A DNA stretch of 49,827 bases from Flavobacteriaceae bacterium (GTDB taxonomy: Bacteria > Bacteroidota > Bacteroidia > Flavobacteriales > Flavobacteriaceae): NCBI GenBank assembly GCA_030835845.1, contig JAUROD010000006.1, forward strand, positions 1 through 49,827. Direction: 5' to 3'. The position numbers and the translations under genes are program-made. This document shows, piece after piece, positions 15,465 to 23,908 of this stretch (position 1 is the stretch's first letter; each line of letters begins with the position of its first letter). Below the pieces are notes generated by a model. The model made no database searches. It was given only the letters and a program-made list of their open reading frames with translations, and was not told where the DNA came from.

Positions 15465-17615
15465 CTATTTTCCGAAATCGTGAATTGACTTGTTGTTTTT
15501 TGCCAAATCTCTCAGGCTTTGAGGTATTTCCCAATGCCCTCCGTATTGTTTGTTGAAAGCATCACAGTCTGCAATAAAGTGATCCATCCCTACATAGTCA
15601 ATGTAAGAAAGTGCTCCCCCAGTAAAAATAGGGAATCCCCATCCCATAATTGATCCAATGTCTCCATCGGTCGTAGAACGCAAGACTCCTTCGTCAAGAC
15701 AACGGTAGCTTTCAAGTGCTTGACGATGCATTAATCGTTTACTCACAATATCCTCAGAAACTGCATTTACGTCTGGAGAGAAGATTGTTTTTAATCCGCT
15801 CCAAAGTTTCTTTTGTCCTCCTTTTGGATAGTCATAGAATCCAGCTCCATCTCTTTTTCCAGTTCGTTGGTGGTTTTCTACTAGGTCTTTAACAATTCTA
15901 TAGGTACGTTTTTCGAAATCTCTTTTTTCAGAGGGATCGCTTTCAAATACATGTACAGAAAGAGTAAGCGAAACTTCATCGTGAACTGCAAGAGGTCCGA
16001 CAGGCATTCCTTTTTTAATTGCTACCCGTTCAATCATCGGAGCAGGTACGCCTTCTTCTAACAAGAACATACCTTCACTGACAAATGTGCCAAAGCAACG
16101 TGAGGTAAAAAACCCTCTACTGTCATTCACCACAATAGGTACTTTTTTGATGGCTACTGTATAGTCAACAGCAGCTGCAATTGCACGTTCAGATGTTTTT
16201 TCTCCAACGATAATTTCTACCAAAGGCATTTTGTCAACGGGAGAGAAAAAGTGAATTCCAATAAAGTTTTCTGGACGTTGAGAAGATTTTGCGAGTAAGG
16301 TAATTGGTATACTCGAGGTGTTTGAACCATAAATTTTATCAGCCTCCAAAACAGCTTCTGTTTCTTTGGTTACTCTATCTTTTAGAGCCACATTTTCAAA
16401 TACAGCTTCAATGATCAAATCACTTCCTTTCACAGCGTTTGGATCGTCTGTTGGTGTAATTTTATCCAATAAAGCAGCTTTCTTTTCAGCGGTAGAACGT
16501 CCACGAGAAATGGCTTTGTCTAACAATGCTATCGAATAGGATTTTCCTTTTTCAGCACCTTCTAAACTAACGTCCTTCAAGACGACATCCATCCCTACTT
16601 TAGCAGAGACATAGGCAATTCCAGCTCCCATCATTCCAGCTCCTAAAATACCGAGTTTTTGAATTTCGTATTTCGGTTGGTCTTTTGGTCTAGACTTTCC
16701 TTTTGCTGCATCTTGAATACCAAAGAATCCAGTGCGAATCATGTTTTTCGCTTCTTTTGTATTAGCTACATGGGTAAAGTGACGCGCTTCAATTTCCAAA
16801 GCACGGTCGATAGGAATTTGTAATCCATCGTGAATTACTTTTACAATTTTTTGAGCAGCAGGATAATTACCATGGGTAAGTTTTCCAACATTTCCCGATG
16901 CCCCCATAAGGGTTTGCATTCCCCCTGGTGTCCATACACCACCACCAGGTATTCGGTGTTTTTTATTGTCCCAAGGTTGAATAGGGTTAGGGGTATTTAA
17001 AATATAGTCTTTTGCAGCAGCCATCATCTCATCTTGGGTTTCTGCCACCGCGTCAATCAATCCATCTTTTAAAGCCTTTTGGGGACGTGCCTCAATACCT
17101 TGTAAAAGATACATCAATGCATTTTGTATTCCCATCAGGTAAGGAGCTTTTATAGTTCCACCACCCCCGGGGAAAAGTCCGACTTTGATTTCAGGGAAAC
17201 CAAGTTTAATTTGTGTCGAATTGAGTGCAATTCGATAATGACAAGCTAAGCAAAGTTCGAGACCACCACCAAGAGCAGTTCCGTTAATTGCAGCCACAAA
17301 AGGTTTTCCAGAGGTTTCAATTTCTCGCATCCCTTTGTGCATTTCCAACATGCTATCTAAAAATTCTTTTTTATCTGGCATGTCTTTTAAAAGAGCCCGT
17401 AAATCTGCACCTGCCATAAAAATAGGCTTGCCAGATGTGACAATAACCCCTTTTACGGTAGCATCGTTAAGTGCCTGTTGGACAACCTCCATATAGCGAA
17501 GAATAAAAGCTTCCGAAAAGAGGTTGGTTGATTCTTTAGTTTGATCTATGGTGAGTGTGGCTACACCGTCTGCATCCACCACAAAAGATAAATATTGATC
17601 TTTACTATTTTCCAT
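15465..17615 (-). CDS. fadJ: Fatty-acid oxidation complex alpha subunit: enoyl-CoA hydratase / 3-hydroxyacyl-CoA dehydrogenase
   Basis: Carries out the hydration and NAD-dependent dehydrogenation steps of beta-oxidation. 716 residues. N-terminal crotonase domain (about 1-190): SGKPIFMAGADLRALL and INGTALGGGLELCLACHYRI form the oxyanion hole, and GFPEIKVGLFPGGGGT follows. The Rossmann NAD domain starts near 318 (LGILGAGMMGAGIAYVSAK), with the catalytic-His region IGIHFFSPVDKMPLVEI near 455. Two C-terminal dehydrogenase domains follow (SRGFFTSRCFGTFVSEG and GAGFYDYPKGG). It is downstream of the thiolase by 21 bases and ends at a strong terminator. fadB and fadJ forms cannot be separated confidently. 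Confidence 0.95.
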   Translation of the reverse strand: MENSKDQYLSFVVDADGVATLTIDQTKESTNLFSEAFILRYMEVVQQALNDATVKGVIVTSGKPIFMAGADLRALLKDMPDKKEFLDSMLEMHKGMREIETSGKPFVAAINGTALGGGLELCLACHYRIALNSTQIKLGFPEIKVGLFPGGGGTIKAPYLMGIQNALMYLLQGIEARPQKALKDGLIDAVAETQDEMMAAAKDYILNTPNPIQPWDNKKHRIPGGGVWTPGGMQTLMGASGNVGKLTHGNYPAAQKIVKVIHDGLQIPIDRALEIEARHFTHVANTKEAKNMIRTGFFGIQDAAKGKSRPKDQPKYEIQKLGILGAGMMGAGIAYVSAKVGMDVVLKDVSLEGAEKGKSYSIALLDKAISRGRSTAEKKAALLDKITPTDDPNAVKGSDLIIEAVFENVALKDRVTKETEAVLEADKIYGSNTSSIPITLLAKSSQRPENFIGIHFFSPVDKMPLVEIIVGEKTSERAIAAAVDYTVAIKKVPIVVNDSRGFFTSRCFGTFVSEGMFLLEEGVPAPMIERVAIKKGMPVGPLAVHDEVSLTLSVHVFESDPSEKRDFEKRTYRIVKDLVENHQRTGKRDGAGFYDYPKGGQKKLWSGLKTIFSPDVNAVSEDIVSKRLMHRQALESYRCLDEGVLRSTTDGDIGSIMGWGFPIFTGGALSYIDYVGMDHFIADCDAFNKQYGGHWEIPQSLRDLAKNNKSIHDFGK

Positions 17616-17636
17616 TTGATTAAATGAGATTAAAGG

Positions 17637-18839
17637 TTAAACACGCTCGATAATTGTTGCAATTCCCATTCCACCTGCAATACACAATGTGATAAGTCCA
17701 GTGTTGAGATCTCTTCTTTCAAGCTCGTCCATAAGGGTTCCGGCAAGCATACAACCAGTTGCTCCAAGTGGGTGCCCCATGGCAATTGCCCCTCCATTGA
17801 CATTAACAATGTCTGGTTCGACGCCCATTTCTTCCATAAACAACATTGGAATAGCAGCAAATGCTTCGTTTACCTCGATAAGATCAATGTCTCCAATTTG
17901 CATCCCCGCTTGCTTAAGTGCTTTTCTAGAGGATGGAGCAGGACCTGTCAACATAATGGTTGGATCTGTTCCGTCAATGGCTGCAGTTCTAATTTTAAAA
18001 CGTGGTTTTAATCCCATTTTCTTACCTGCTTCAGCACTTCCAATAAGTGAAATAGCAGCACCATCCACAATTGCTGATGAGTTTCCAGCGTGGTGAACGT
18101 GTTCGATGTGCTCTACTTCAGGATATTTGTCCATAGCAACATCATCAAATCCAGCCATCGCTCCCATCATTTGAAATGCAGGTTGAAGACTAGCCAATGA
18201 TTGAATTGTTGTGCCAGGTCGTATGTTTTCGTCTGTACTTAAAATTGGAATTCCACTCGGGTCAGTTACAATCATTCTTGATTTGAAGTAACCCTTTGCG
18301 TCTGCTTCTGCAGCACGTCGTTGTGATTCCACTGCATAGGCATCAGTTGCTTCTCTAGAATATCCATATTTGGATGCAATTAAATCTGCAGAAATTCCTT
18401 GAGGAACAATGTTCCCTGGAATTGCCATAGAAGGATCAATAAACATTCCTCCTCCGTCAGAACCCATTTGTACGCGGGACATACTTTCTACCCCTCCAGC
18501 CACAATAAGTTCTCTAAAACCAGATTTGATATAAGCAGCTGCTTGGTTCATCGATTCAAGACCTGAACCACAAAATCGGTTTAAAGTAACCCCACATAAA
18601 TGATCTCCATATCCAGAAGCCTGAGCAGCAGATTTTGCAACATTGGCTCCTTGATCCATTACCTGACCTACACAGCCCAAAATAACGTCATTGACTAAAG
18701 TTGTATCAAGTTGATGTTTGTGTTGAAGTTCATTCAAGGTTTGACGCGCTAGTTCGGCAGGAGTTAATCCAATTAAGGCTCCTTTTTTGTTTCCTTTTCC
18801 CCGGACTGTTCTGATTGCGTCGAAAATATATGCATCCAT
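17637..18839 (-). CDS. fadA: Acetyl-CoA C-acyltransferase (3-ketoacyl-CoA thiolase)
   Basis: Last step of beta-oxidation: cleaves 3-ketoacyl-CoA with CoA. 400 residues, thiolase fold. Nucleophile Cys90 lies in LNRFCGSGLESMN; the C-terminal half has NVNGGAIAMGHPLGATG (catalytic His) and LCIAGGMGIA (second Cys near 388). It is the first gene of a two-gene operon with the alpha subunit. No acyl-CoA dehydrogenase or acyl-CoA synthetase follows, so those steps are encoded elsewhere. An 8-8-8 inverted repeat and two near-consensus -7 boxes (TAGCTTTA and TACATTTA on the minus strand) lie upstream. Confidence 0.95.
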   Translation of the reverse strand: MDAYIFDAIRTVRGKGNKKGALIGLTPAELARQTLNELQHKHQLDTTLVNDVILGCVGQVMDQGANVAKSAAQASGYGDHLCGVTLNRFCGSGLESMNQAAAYIKSGFRELIVAGGVESMSRVQMGSDGGGMFIDPSMAIPGNIVPQGISADLIASKYGYSREATDAYAVESQRRAAEADAKGYFKSRMIVTDPSGIPILSTDENIRPGTTIQSLASLQPAFQMMGAMAGFDDVAMDKYPEVEHIEHVHHAGNSSAIVDGAAISLIGSAEAGKKMGLKPRFKIRTAAIDGTDPTIMLTGPAPSSRKALKQAGMQIGDIDLIEVNEAFAAIPMLFMEEMGVEPDIVNVNGGAIAMGHPLGATGCMLAGTLMDELERRDLNTGLITLCIAGGMGIATIIERV

Positions 18840-18862
18840 AGCTAATTGTTTTTTTGATAAAG

Positions 18863-18886
18863 TTAATTTAAATGTAATTAAATTAA
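18863..18886. promoter_or_regulatory. Perfect inverted repeat upstream of fadA, candidate operator
   Basis: TTAATTTA, 8-base spacer, TAAATTAA, within 50 bases of the fadA start and overlapping a near-consensus -7 box (TACATTTA, minus strand). The length suits a TetR-dimer site, but the sequence is very AT-rich, so a chance palindrome is plausible. Confidence 0.35.
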
Positions 18887-19009
18887 ATTCGAAGTGTAAA
18901 GCTAACTTTTAATGCTTGATTATCCAAATGAAAATAATCAACCGATGAATTCTTTCATTAACCAAAAAAACGTATTAATTTTAAATACACAAACCATAAA
19001 TCAATTAAA

Positions 19010-19774
19010 ATGAAAAACGTATTATTTACCCTAAGTTTATTTCTAGTTTCAGGTATTTCCTTTGCACAAATCATTGTCATGGACGTGGTTCAAGTCAAAG
19101 AGGGGATGTCTAGTGACTATGAAGCTGTTGAAAAATTTGTAGCACCAATCATGGAACTCGCTGTCGAAAATGGAGATAAAATGGGTTGGTATATATTTAA
19201 ACGACTAGAAGGTGGTGATTTAAGTGAAGCAGGAAACAAAGGAATTGGGGATTATATGATTATCAATGTGTATAAAGATGAAGCACAAATGAATGCCCAA
19301 TCGGTAGAAACCTTTACAGCCTATGCCAAAAAAGCATATAAAGGGAAAATGTCAAATCGCGCTATCGATCGAAGAATGAATAGCTTGATGGATGCACGAG
19401 AAGATACCCGTACTTATGTCCTAGAGAATATTTATTATACCAAGCCCAATAGTCTTAGCGTGGGTGATGTAGTTACTGTTTTTCCAGCGGAACAACTCAA
19501 TTCAGATTACGAACAATTTGAAATGGAATTTTATCGTCCAATGTGGGAAAAAAATATTTTGACAGGAGCACACAGAGCATGGAATTTTAATCGAATTATT
19601 GATCGAACAGAAAATGCTTACCAAAATCTGACACACATTATATTTAATGTAGCAGGAATAGGAGAACTTCAGTTTGATACAGATTTTCTATCCACCAAAT
19701 TAGCTGAAATGGGACAAGCTTCTCGTAAAGGATTTGATCCAGCACAAATGCAACTCATTCATATAAAAGAATAG
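19010..19774 (+). CDS. Secreted protein of unknown function, possibly two dimeric alpha/beta-barrel-like halves
   Basis: 254 residues with a clear signal peptide (LFLVSGISFAQ, cleavage near residue 20). I do not recognise a named family. It seems to have two similar halves: QIIVMDVVQVKEGMSSDYE...GWYIFKRL...YMIINVYKDEAQM, then VVTVFPAEQLNSDYEQFEME...GAHRAWNFNRI...THIIFNVAG. That pattern (beta strand, 'Y' helix, strand, 'aYwiF'-like strand) resembles ferredoxin-like dimeric alpha/beta barrels such as EthD/NIPSNAP, but no active site is evident. It is monocistronic and diverges from fadA. The start is ATG after an A-rich leader. Function not assigned. Confidence 0.75.
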   Translation: MKNVLFTLSLFLVSGISFAQIIVMDVVQVKEGMSSDYEAVEKFVAPIMELAVENGDKMGWYIFKRLEGGDLSEAGNKGIGDYMIINVYKDEAQMNAQSVETFTAYAKKAYKGKMSNRAIDRRMNSLMDAREDTRTYVLENIYYTKPNSLSVGDVVTVFPAEQLNSDYEQFEMEFYRPMWEKNILTGAHRAWNFNRIIDRTENAYQNLTHIIFNVAGIGELQFDTDFLSTKLAEMGQASRKGFDPAQMQLIHIKE

Positions 19775-19805
19775 TTTACATCATTATATAGCACATTTAT
19801 AACAA

Positions 19806-19831
19806 AAAACCCTCCTGAAAAGGAGGGTTTT
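19806..19831. terminator. Bidirectional terminator between the secreted-protein gene and the tRNAs
   Basis: An 11-bp perfect stem AAAACCCTCCT/AGGAGGGTTTT with a GAAA loop. The minus-strand transcript of the two tRNAs ends in TTTTTTGTT directly after it; the plus strand is also T-rich. Confidence 0.9.
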
Positions 19832-19832
19832 G

Positions 19833-19916
19833 TACTCGAGGCGGGACTTGAACCCGCACGCCCCAAAGAGCACAGGATTTTAAGTCCGGCGTGTCTACCA
19901 ATTCCACCACTCGAGC
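19833..19916 (-). tRNA. tRNA-Leu(TAA)
   Basis: An 84-base class II tRNA with a long variable arm. The acceptor GCTCGAG pairs with CTCGAGT (G-U first pair, as in the other leucine tRNA here), with discriminator A. The anticodon loop CTTAAAA gives TAA. The T-arm is GCGGG-TTCAAGT-CCCGC. The 3' CCA is not encoded. It lies 15 bases downstream of tRNA-Gly and shares its transcript. Confidence 0.95.
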
Positions 19917-19931
19917 AATTGATTGGTATAG

Positions 19932-20003
19932 AGCGAAAGACGGGATTTGAACCCGCGACCCTCACCTTGGCAAGGTGATGCTCTACCCCTGAGCTACTTT
20001 CGC
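19932..20003 (-). tRNA. tRNA-Gly(GCC)
   Basis: A 72-base cloverleaf: acceptor GCGAAAG with CTTTCGC, discriminator T, anticodon loop TTGCCAA flanked by a CACC/GGTG stem, and T-arm CGGG-TTCAAAT-CCCG. The 3' CCA is not encoded. Upstream partner of tRNA-Leu(TAA). Confidence 0.96.
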
Positions 20004-20058
20004 AGTTGGTTGGCAAAGGTAAAATAAATTTTAATTTTTGTGTACTTTTTTTTTGTTT

Positions 20059-22659
20059 TTACTCCTCCAATTTTCCACCCAATCTCCTTTTGATTGTATT
20101 GAGTTTCATCAAGGCCTCCATTGGAGTAAGCGTATTGATATCAAGATCGATGATTTCATCGCGAACTTCTTCCAATAGGGGGTCATCAAGTTGTATAAAA
20201 CTCAATTGCATTTGGTCTTGATCTTTTTGAAGTGCTTCTTTTCTATCGTCTTCTTGATGGCTTTTTTCTAAAAATTTGAGTTTACGTTCAGCAGTTTTGA
20301 CAACTTGAGCAGGCATACCAGCCATTTTAGCAACATGAATTCCAAAGCTATGTGCACTTCCTCCAGCTTCAAGTTTTCGAAGAAACAGCACACTATCTTT
20401 TAGTTCCTTTACAGACACATTGAAGTTCTTGATTCGATCAAAGCGCTGACTCATGTCATTCAATTCATGGTAATGAGTTGCAAAAAGTGTTTTAGGCTGA
20501 GTAGGGTGTTGGTGTAAATATTCGGCAATTGCCCATGCAATTGAAATACCGTCATAGGTACTTGTTCCACGACCAATTTCATCTAGTAGAACCAAACTAT
20601 TTGATGTGATATTATTTAGAATAGAAGCAGATTCGTTCATTTCAACCATAAAGGTAGATTCTCCTAAGGACATATTATCACTAGCACCAACTCGTGTAAA
20701 GATATGATCTACAACACCCATTTCAACTGCATCGGCAGGGACAAAACTTCCAATTTGCGCCAAAATCACTATCAAAGCAGTTTGTCGTAATAGTGCAGAT
20801 TTTCCAGACATATTGGGTCCAGTAATCATGATAATTTGTTGTTCTTCTCGGTTGAGAAGTAAGTCGTTTGCCACATAGACCTCACCAACAGGTAGCTGCT
20901 GTTCTATTACTGGGTGTCTCCCATGGGTGATACGAAGGATGTCTCCTTCAACTAAATTTGGACGGGTATAGTTGAATTTTTTTGCCAAAAGAGAAAAGCC
21001 TAAAAGACAATCAATTTGTGCAAGGGCAACAGCAGTTTTCTTGAGCTCCCCTAACATGGGTTGTAATTTGTCTAATAATTCTTGGTAAAAATGGAGTTCG
21101 AGTTGCTGTATTTTTTCTTCTGCTCCTAAAATTTTGTTTTCGTATTCTTTGAGTTCCTCTGTGATGTAACGTTCAGCATTCACCAAAGTTTGCTTTCTTG
21201 TCCAACGCTCAGGCACCTTGTTTAAGTGTGCATTTCGAACCTCAATATAGTAACCAAAAACATTATTGAACGCTATTTTTAAGGTTGAAATACCAGAGGC
21301 AATTGATTCTTTTTTGAGTAATTCATCCAACCTACTCTTTCCTGAACTAAGTAAATCACGAAGCTCATCTAAGTCAGAGGAAAAACCGGGAGCAATAAAA
21401 TCACCTTTTGAAGTTGCCACAGGGACATCTTCTTGGAGCGTTTTTAAAATCAATTCGTAAATGGATTCGGTTTCTGGAATATTTTTAGATAATGAGTTTA
21501 GTACTTTGGAATCGTTTTGTTCGAGTAAAGATTTTAATGCTTTGGTTTCTTCAAGCGAATAACGAAGCAAAACCATTTCGCGAGGACTAATTTTTTGGGT
21601 AGCAATTTTTGCCATTAAACGTTCAACATCTGAAATTTTGTTGAGGTGGGCATGTACTTTTGTTCTTGAGTCATCGTCTTGAATGAGCGCTTCGACCAAG
21701 GAGTGACGCGCTTCAATTTTTGAGATTGATTTAAGGGGTAAACTTATCCAATTACGAAGTAATCGACCACCCATAGGAGTAGAAGTAAAGTCAATAACAT
21801 CAACCAAAGAAACCCCTCCAATTGAAGTAGAATAGAGTAATTCTAGGTTTCTGGAGGTAAAGCGATCCATACCAACAAAGTCATCATTGGCAATTTTTTG
21901 AATCACTTGGATATGTTCTAGTTTATTGTGTTGAGTTTCGGATAGATAGTGTAGAATTGCTCCAGCAGATATAATTGCTTCAGTTTCGTCTTCAAGTCCA
22001 AACCCTTTTAGGCTTGTTGTTTTAAAATGACCAGTTAAAAGGTCATAGGCAAATTGAGATTGAAACACCCAATCTTCAAGATAAAAAGGATTGAGTTCAG
22101 CGCTAAAATGAGTTGAAAATTGTGATTTTAAGGGTTTGGGTGTCAGTACTTCAGCAGGCTGAAATTTTTGAATCAACTGATTAATTTGTGCAAGTGATCC
22201 TTGATTGACCATAAAATCACCGGTTGAAATATCCAAAAACGCAACCCCCCAGAATTTTTTTCCTTGGACAACGGCTGCGAGATAATTATTTTTCTTTTGA
22301 TCCAGTACGTCATCATTTAGAGAAACCCCTGGGGTGACTAATTCAGTGACACCTCTTTTGACAATTGTTTTTGTCATTTTAGGATCTTCAAGCTGATCGC
22401 AAATAGCAACTCTACACCCCGCTTTGACAAGTTTAGGGAGGTAGGTATTTAGGGAATGGTGAGGAAAACCAGCAAGTTCAGTTTCACTTACGCTACCTGC
22501 TCCACGTTTTGTTTGTACAATTCCTAAAATCTTTGATGCTCTGACGGCATCACTACCAAATGTTTCATAAAAATCTCCAACACGAAACAAAAGCAAAGCG
22601 TCCGGATACTTTACCTTGATCTGGTTGTATTGTTTCATTAATGGAGTCTCTTTTGCCAC
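20059..22659 (-). CDS. mutS: DNA mismatch repair protein MutS
   Basis: Recognises mismatches in newly replicated DNA. 866 residues, usual length. The mismatch-binding domain holds FRVGDFYETFG (the Phe-x-Glu pair) near 25-35. The connector, lever and clamp regions follow. The ABC-type ATPase has Walker A GPNMSGKS near 611 and Walker B LLDEIGRGTSTYDG near 690; FATHYHELNDM is the conserved H-loop region. The start is GTG (22659-22657): an in-frame TAG precedes it and only GTG gives the normal N-terminus AKETPLMKQYNQIK. It stands alone between the tRNAs and the divergent methylase. Confidence 0.97.
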   Translation of the reverse strand: MAKETPLMKQYNQIKVKYPDALLLFRVGDFYETFGSDAVRASKILGIVQTKRGAGSVSETELAGFPHHSLNTYLPKLVKAGCRVAICDQLEDPKMTKTIVKRGVTELVTPGVSLNDDVLDQKKNNYLAAVVQGKKFWGVAFLDISTGDFMVNQGSLAQINQLIQKFQPAEVLTPKPLKSQFSTHFSAELNPFYLEDWVFQSQFAYDLLTGHFKTTSLKGFGLEDETEAIISAGAILHYLSETQHNKLEHIQVIQKIANDDFVGMDRFTSRNLELLYSTSIGGVSLVDVIDFTSTPMGGRLLRNWISLPLKSISKIEARHSLVEALIQDDDSRTKVHAHLNKISDVERLMAKIATQKISPREMVLLRYSLEETKALKSLLEQNDSKVLNSLSKNIPETESIYELILKTLQEDVPVATSKGDFIAPGFSSDLDELRDLLSSGKSRLDELLKKESIASGISTLKIAFNNVFGYYIEVRNAHLNKVPERWTRKQTLVNAERYITEELKEYENKILGAEEKIQQLELHFYQELLDKLQPMLGELKKTAVALAQIDCLLGFSLLAKKFNYTRPNLVEGDILRITHGRHPVIEQQLPVGEVYVANDLLLNREEQQIIMITGPNMSGKSALLRQTALIVILAQIGSFVPADAVEMGVVDHIFTRVGASDNMSLGESTFMVEMNESASILNNITSNSLVLLDEIGRGTSTYDGISIAWAIAEYLHQHPTQPKTLFATHYHELNDMSQRFDRIKNFNVSVKELKDSVLFLRKLEAGGSAHSFGIHVAKMAGMPAQVVKTAERKLKFLEKSHQEDDRKEALQKDQDQMQLSFIQLDDPLLEEVRDEIIDLDINTLTPMEALMKLNTIKRRLGGKLEE

Positions 22660-22732
22660 GGTTTTTTTGTTTTCCTATCAATGCGAATATAACCCTTATT
22701 TAACTTTTTTAAAACGCTAATTAATACTTCCT

Positions 22733-22740
22733 TATTTTTG
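22733..22740 (+). promoter_or_regulatory. Promoter -7 box, near-leaderless methylase gene
   Basis: TATTTTTG matches TAnnTTTG exactly and ends one base before the first ATG (22742). Transcription should start at or just inside the ATGATG, so the message would be leaderless, possibly initiated at the second ATG (22745). Confidence 0.6.
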
Positions 22741-22741
22741 T

Positions 22742-23284
22742 ATGATGAAAAATCGAAAACTCAAAAACAGTGAGCTTAGTCGAAAGACAATTGAGCAAGC
22801 CAAAGAGGCACCTAAAACACCTTTGTTATTGGTCTTAGATAACATTCGAAGTCTCAATAATATAGGGTCGGTTTTTCGAACCTCAGATGCATTTTTTATT
22901 GAACGTGTCTATCTGTGCGGAATTACAGCCATTCCACCACACCGTGATATTCAAAAAACTGCTCTTGGTGCAACAGAATCAGTCGCGTGGGAATATCGTA
23001 AGGATACAACCGAGCTAATTCGAGAATTGATTACCCAAAATGTTGATGTTTGGGCAATTGAACAAACTGAAGGTGCAGTTTTTTTAAATGACTACTCACC
23101 AAAACCAGCTTCTAAAACTGCCTTTATTTTAGGTAATGAAGTGAAAGGAGTCCAACAAGAGGTTATTGATATTGCTCAACAAGTAATTGAAATTCCGCAA
23201 GAAGGAGTAAAACACTCTTTGAATATTGCCGTTACGGCAGGAATTGTGTGTTGGGATTTTTTTCAAAAGTATTCGAAGGTGTAA
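22742..23284 (+). CDS. SpoU/TrmH-family RNA 2'-O-methyltransferase
   Basis: Transfers a methyl group from SAM to a ribose 2'-OH in tRNA or rRNA. 180 residues, the SPOUT core alone. Motif 1: NIRSLNNIGSVFRTSDAFFI; motif 2: AFILGNEVKGVQQEVID; motif 3: IPQEGVKHSLNIAVTAGIVC, which forms the trefoil knot. There is no N-terminal substrate-recruiting domain, so the modified nucleotide cannot be told. The first two codons are both ATG; the promoter position favours a leaderless start. Its 3' end overlaps the convergent folK by 53 bases, so both C-terminal tails are coded in both strands there. Confidence 0.93.
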   Translation: MMKNRKLKNSELSRKTIEQAKEAPKTPLLLVLDNIRSLNNIGSVFRTSDAFFIERVYLCGITAIPPHRDIQKTALGATESVAWEYRKDTTELIRELITQNVDVWAIEQTEGAVFLNDYSPKPASKTAFILGNEVKGVQQEVIDIAQQVIEIPQEGVKHSLNIAVTAGIVCWDFFQKYSKV

Positions 23285-23768
23285 TATCTTGATAGATCAT
23301 TTGAATTTCTGAAGAATCTTGACATTCCCTCAAAAGGGTATGGATGTTTTTTTGATGGATTGGATGAATTATTTCAGACGCAATATCAGTAAGTGGTTGT
23401 AAAATAAATCGTCTAAGTTCCATTCGAGGATGAGGAATGATCAAAGAAGCTGAATTGATTTGTAGAGAATCGAAAAGTAGAATATCCAAATCGATTGTCC
23501 TTGGTTGATATCCTTGTTCTTCTGATCGAATTCGACCCATTTCTTGTTCAATAAGCATTATTTCCGCAAGCAATTCATTTGGATGAAGTGAGCTATTGAC
23601 TGAAAGGCAGGCATTATAAAAAGGACTACTGTCAAAACCCCAAGCAGCTGTTTCGTAAATGGGTGATATTTTTTCTATTTGACCTACACGAGTCGCTATT
23701 TGTTCAACTGCTGAAATGAGTTGTGCATATCGATCACCCAAATTACTTCCCAAAGAGAGGTATACCAT
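23232..23768 (-). CDS. folK: 2-amino-4-hydroxy-6-hydroxymethyldihydropteridine diphosphokinase
   Basis: Pyrophosphoryl transfer to hydroxymethyldihydropterin in folate synthesis. 178 residues, a little longer than the usual ~160. Family motifs: VYLSLGSNLGDR at 2-13, PFYNACLSV near 50, RTIDLDILLF near 89 and IPHPRMELRRFILQPLTDI near 108. The C-terminal tail past about residue 160 is coded in the overlap with the convergent methylase and is probably not needed for catalysis. Two TAGTTTTG promoter boxes lie upstream. Confidence 0.95.
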   Translation of the reverse strand: MVYLSLGSNLGDRYAQLISAVEQIATRVGQIEKISPIYETAAWGFDSSPFYNACLSVNSSLHPNELLAEIMLIEQEMGRIRSEEQGYQPRTIDLDILLFDSLQINSASLIIPHPRMELRRFILQPLTDIASEIIHPIHQKNIHTLLRECQDSSEIQMIYQDITPSNTFEKNPNTQFLP

Positions 23769-23783
23769 TGCTCATATTTTTTT

Positions 23784-23791
23784 CAAAACTA
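23784..23791 (-). promoter_or_regulatory. Promoter -7 box of folK (second copy at 23817-23824)
   Basis: TAGTTTTG on the minus strand matches TAnnTTTG and lies 15 bases upstream of the folK ATG. An identical box sits 33 bases further upstream, so tandem start sites or a fortuitous repeat are both possible. Confidence 0.5.
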
Positions 23792-23908
23792 CACAAAACT
23801 TAGTATTCCTATAATTCAAAACTACTGGTAAATAAATTTTTCAGTTATAAGTGTAACAAAAGCAGACATTTTTCGCCTTATTAATGTAAAAACAAAAAAA
23901 TAGATAGG

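Noticed and set aside
17689-18096. A 135-codon plus-strand frame opposite fadA
   Set aside because: It lies wholly inside a well-supported thiolase gene, has no promoter or recognisable domain, and its length follows from the codon use of the sense strand.
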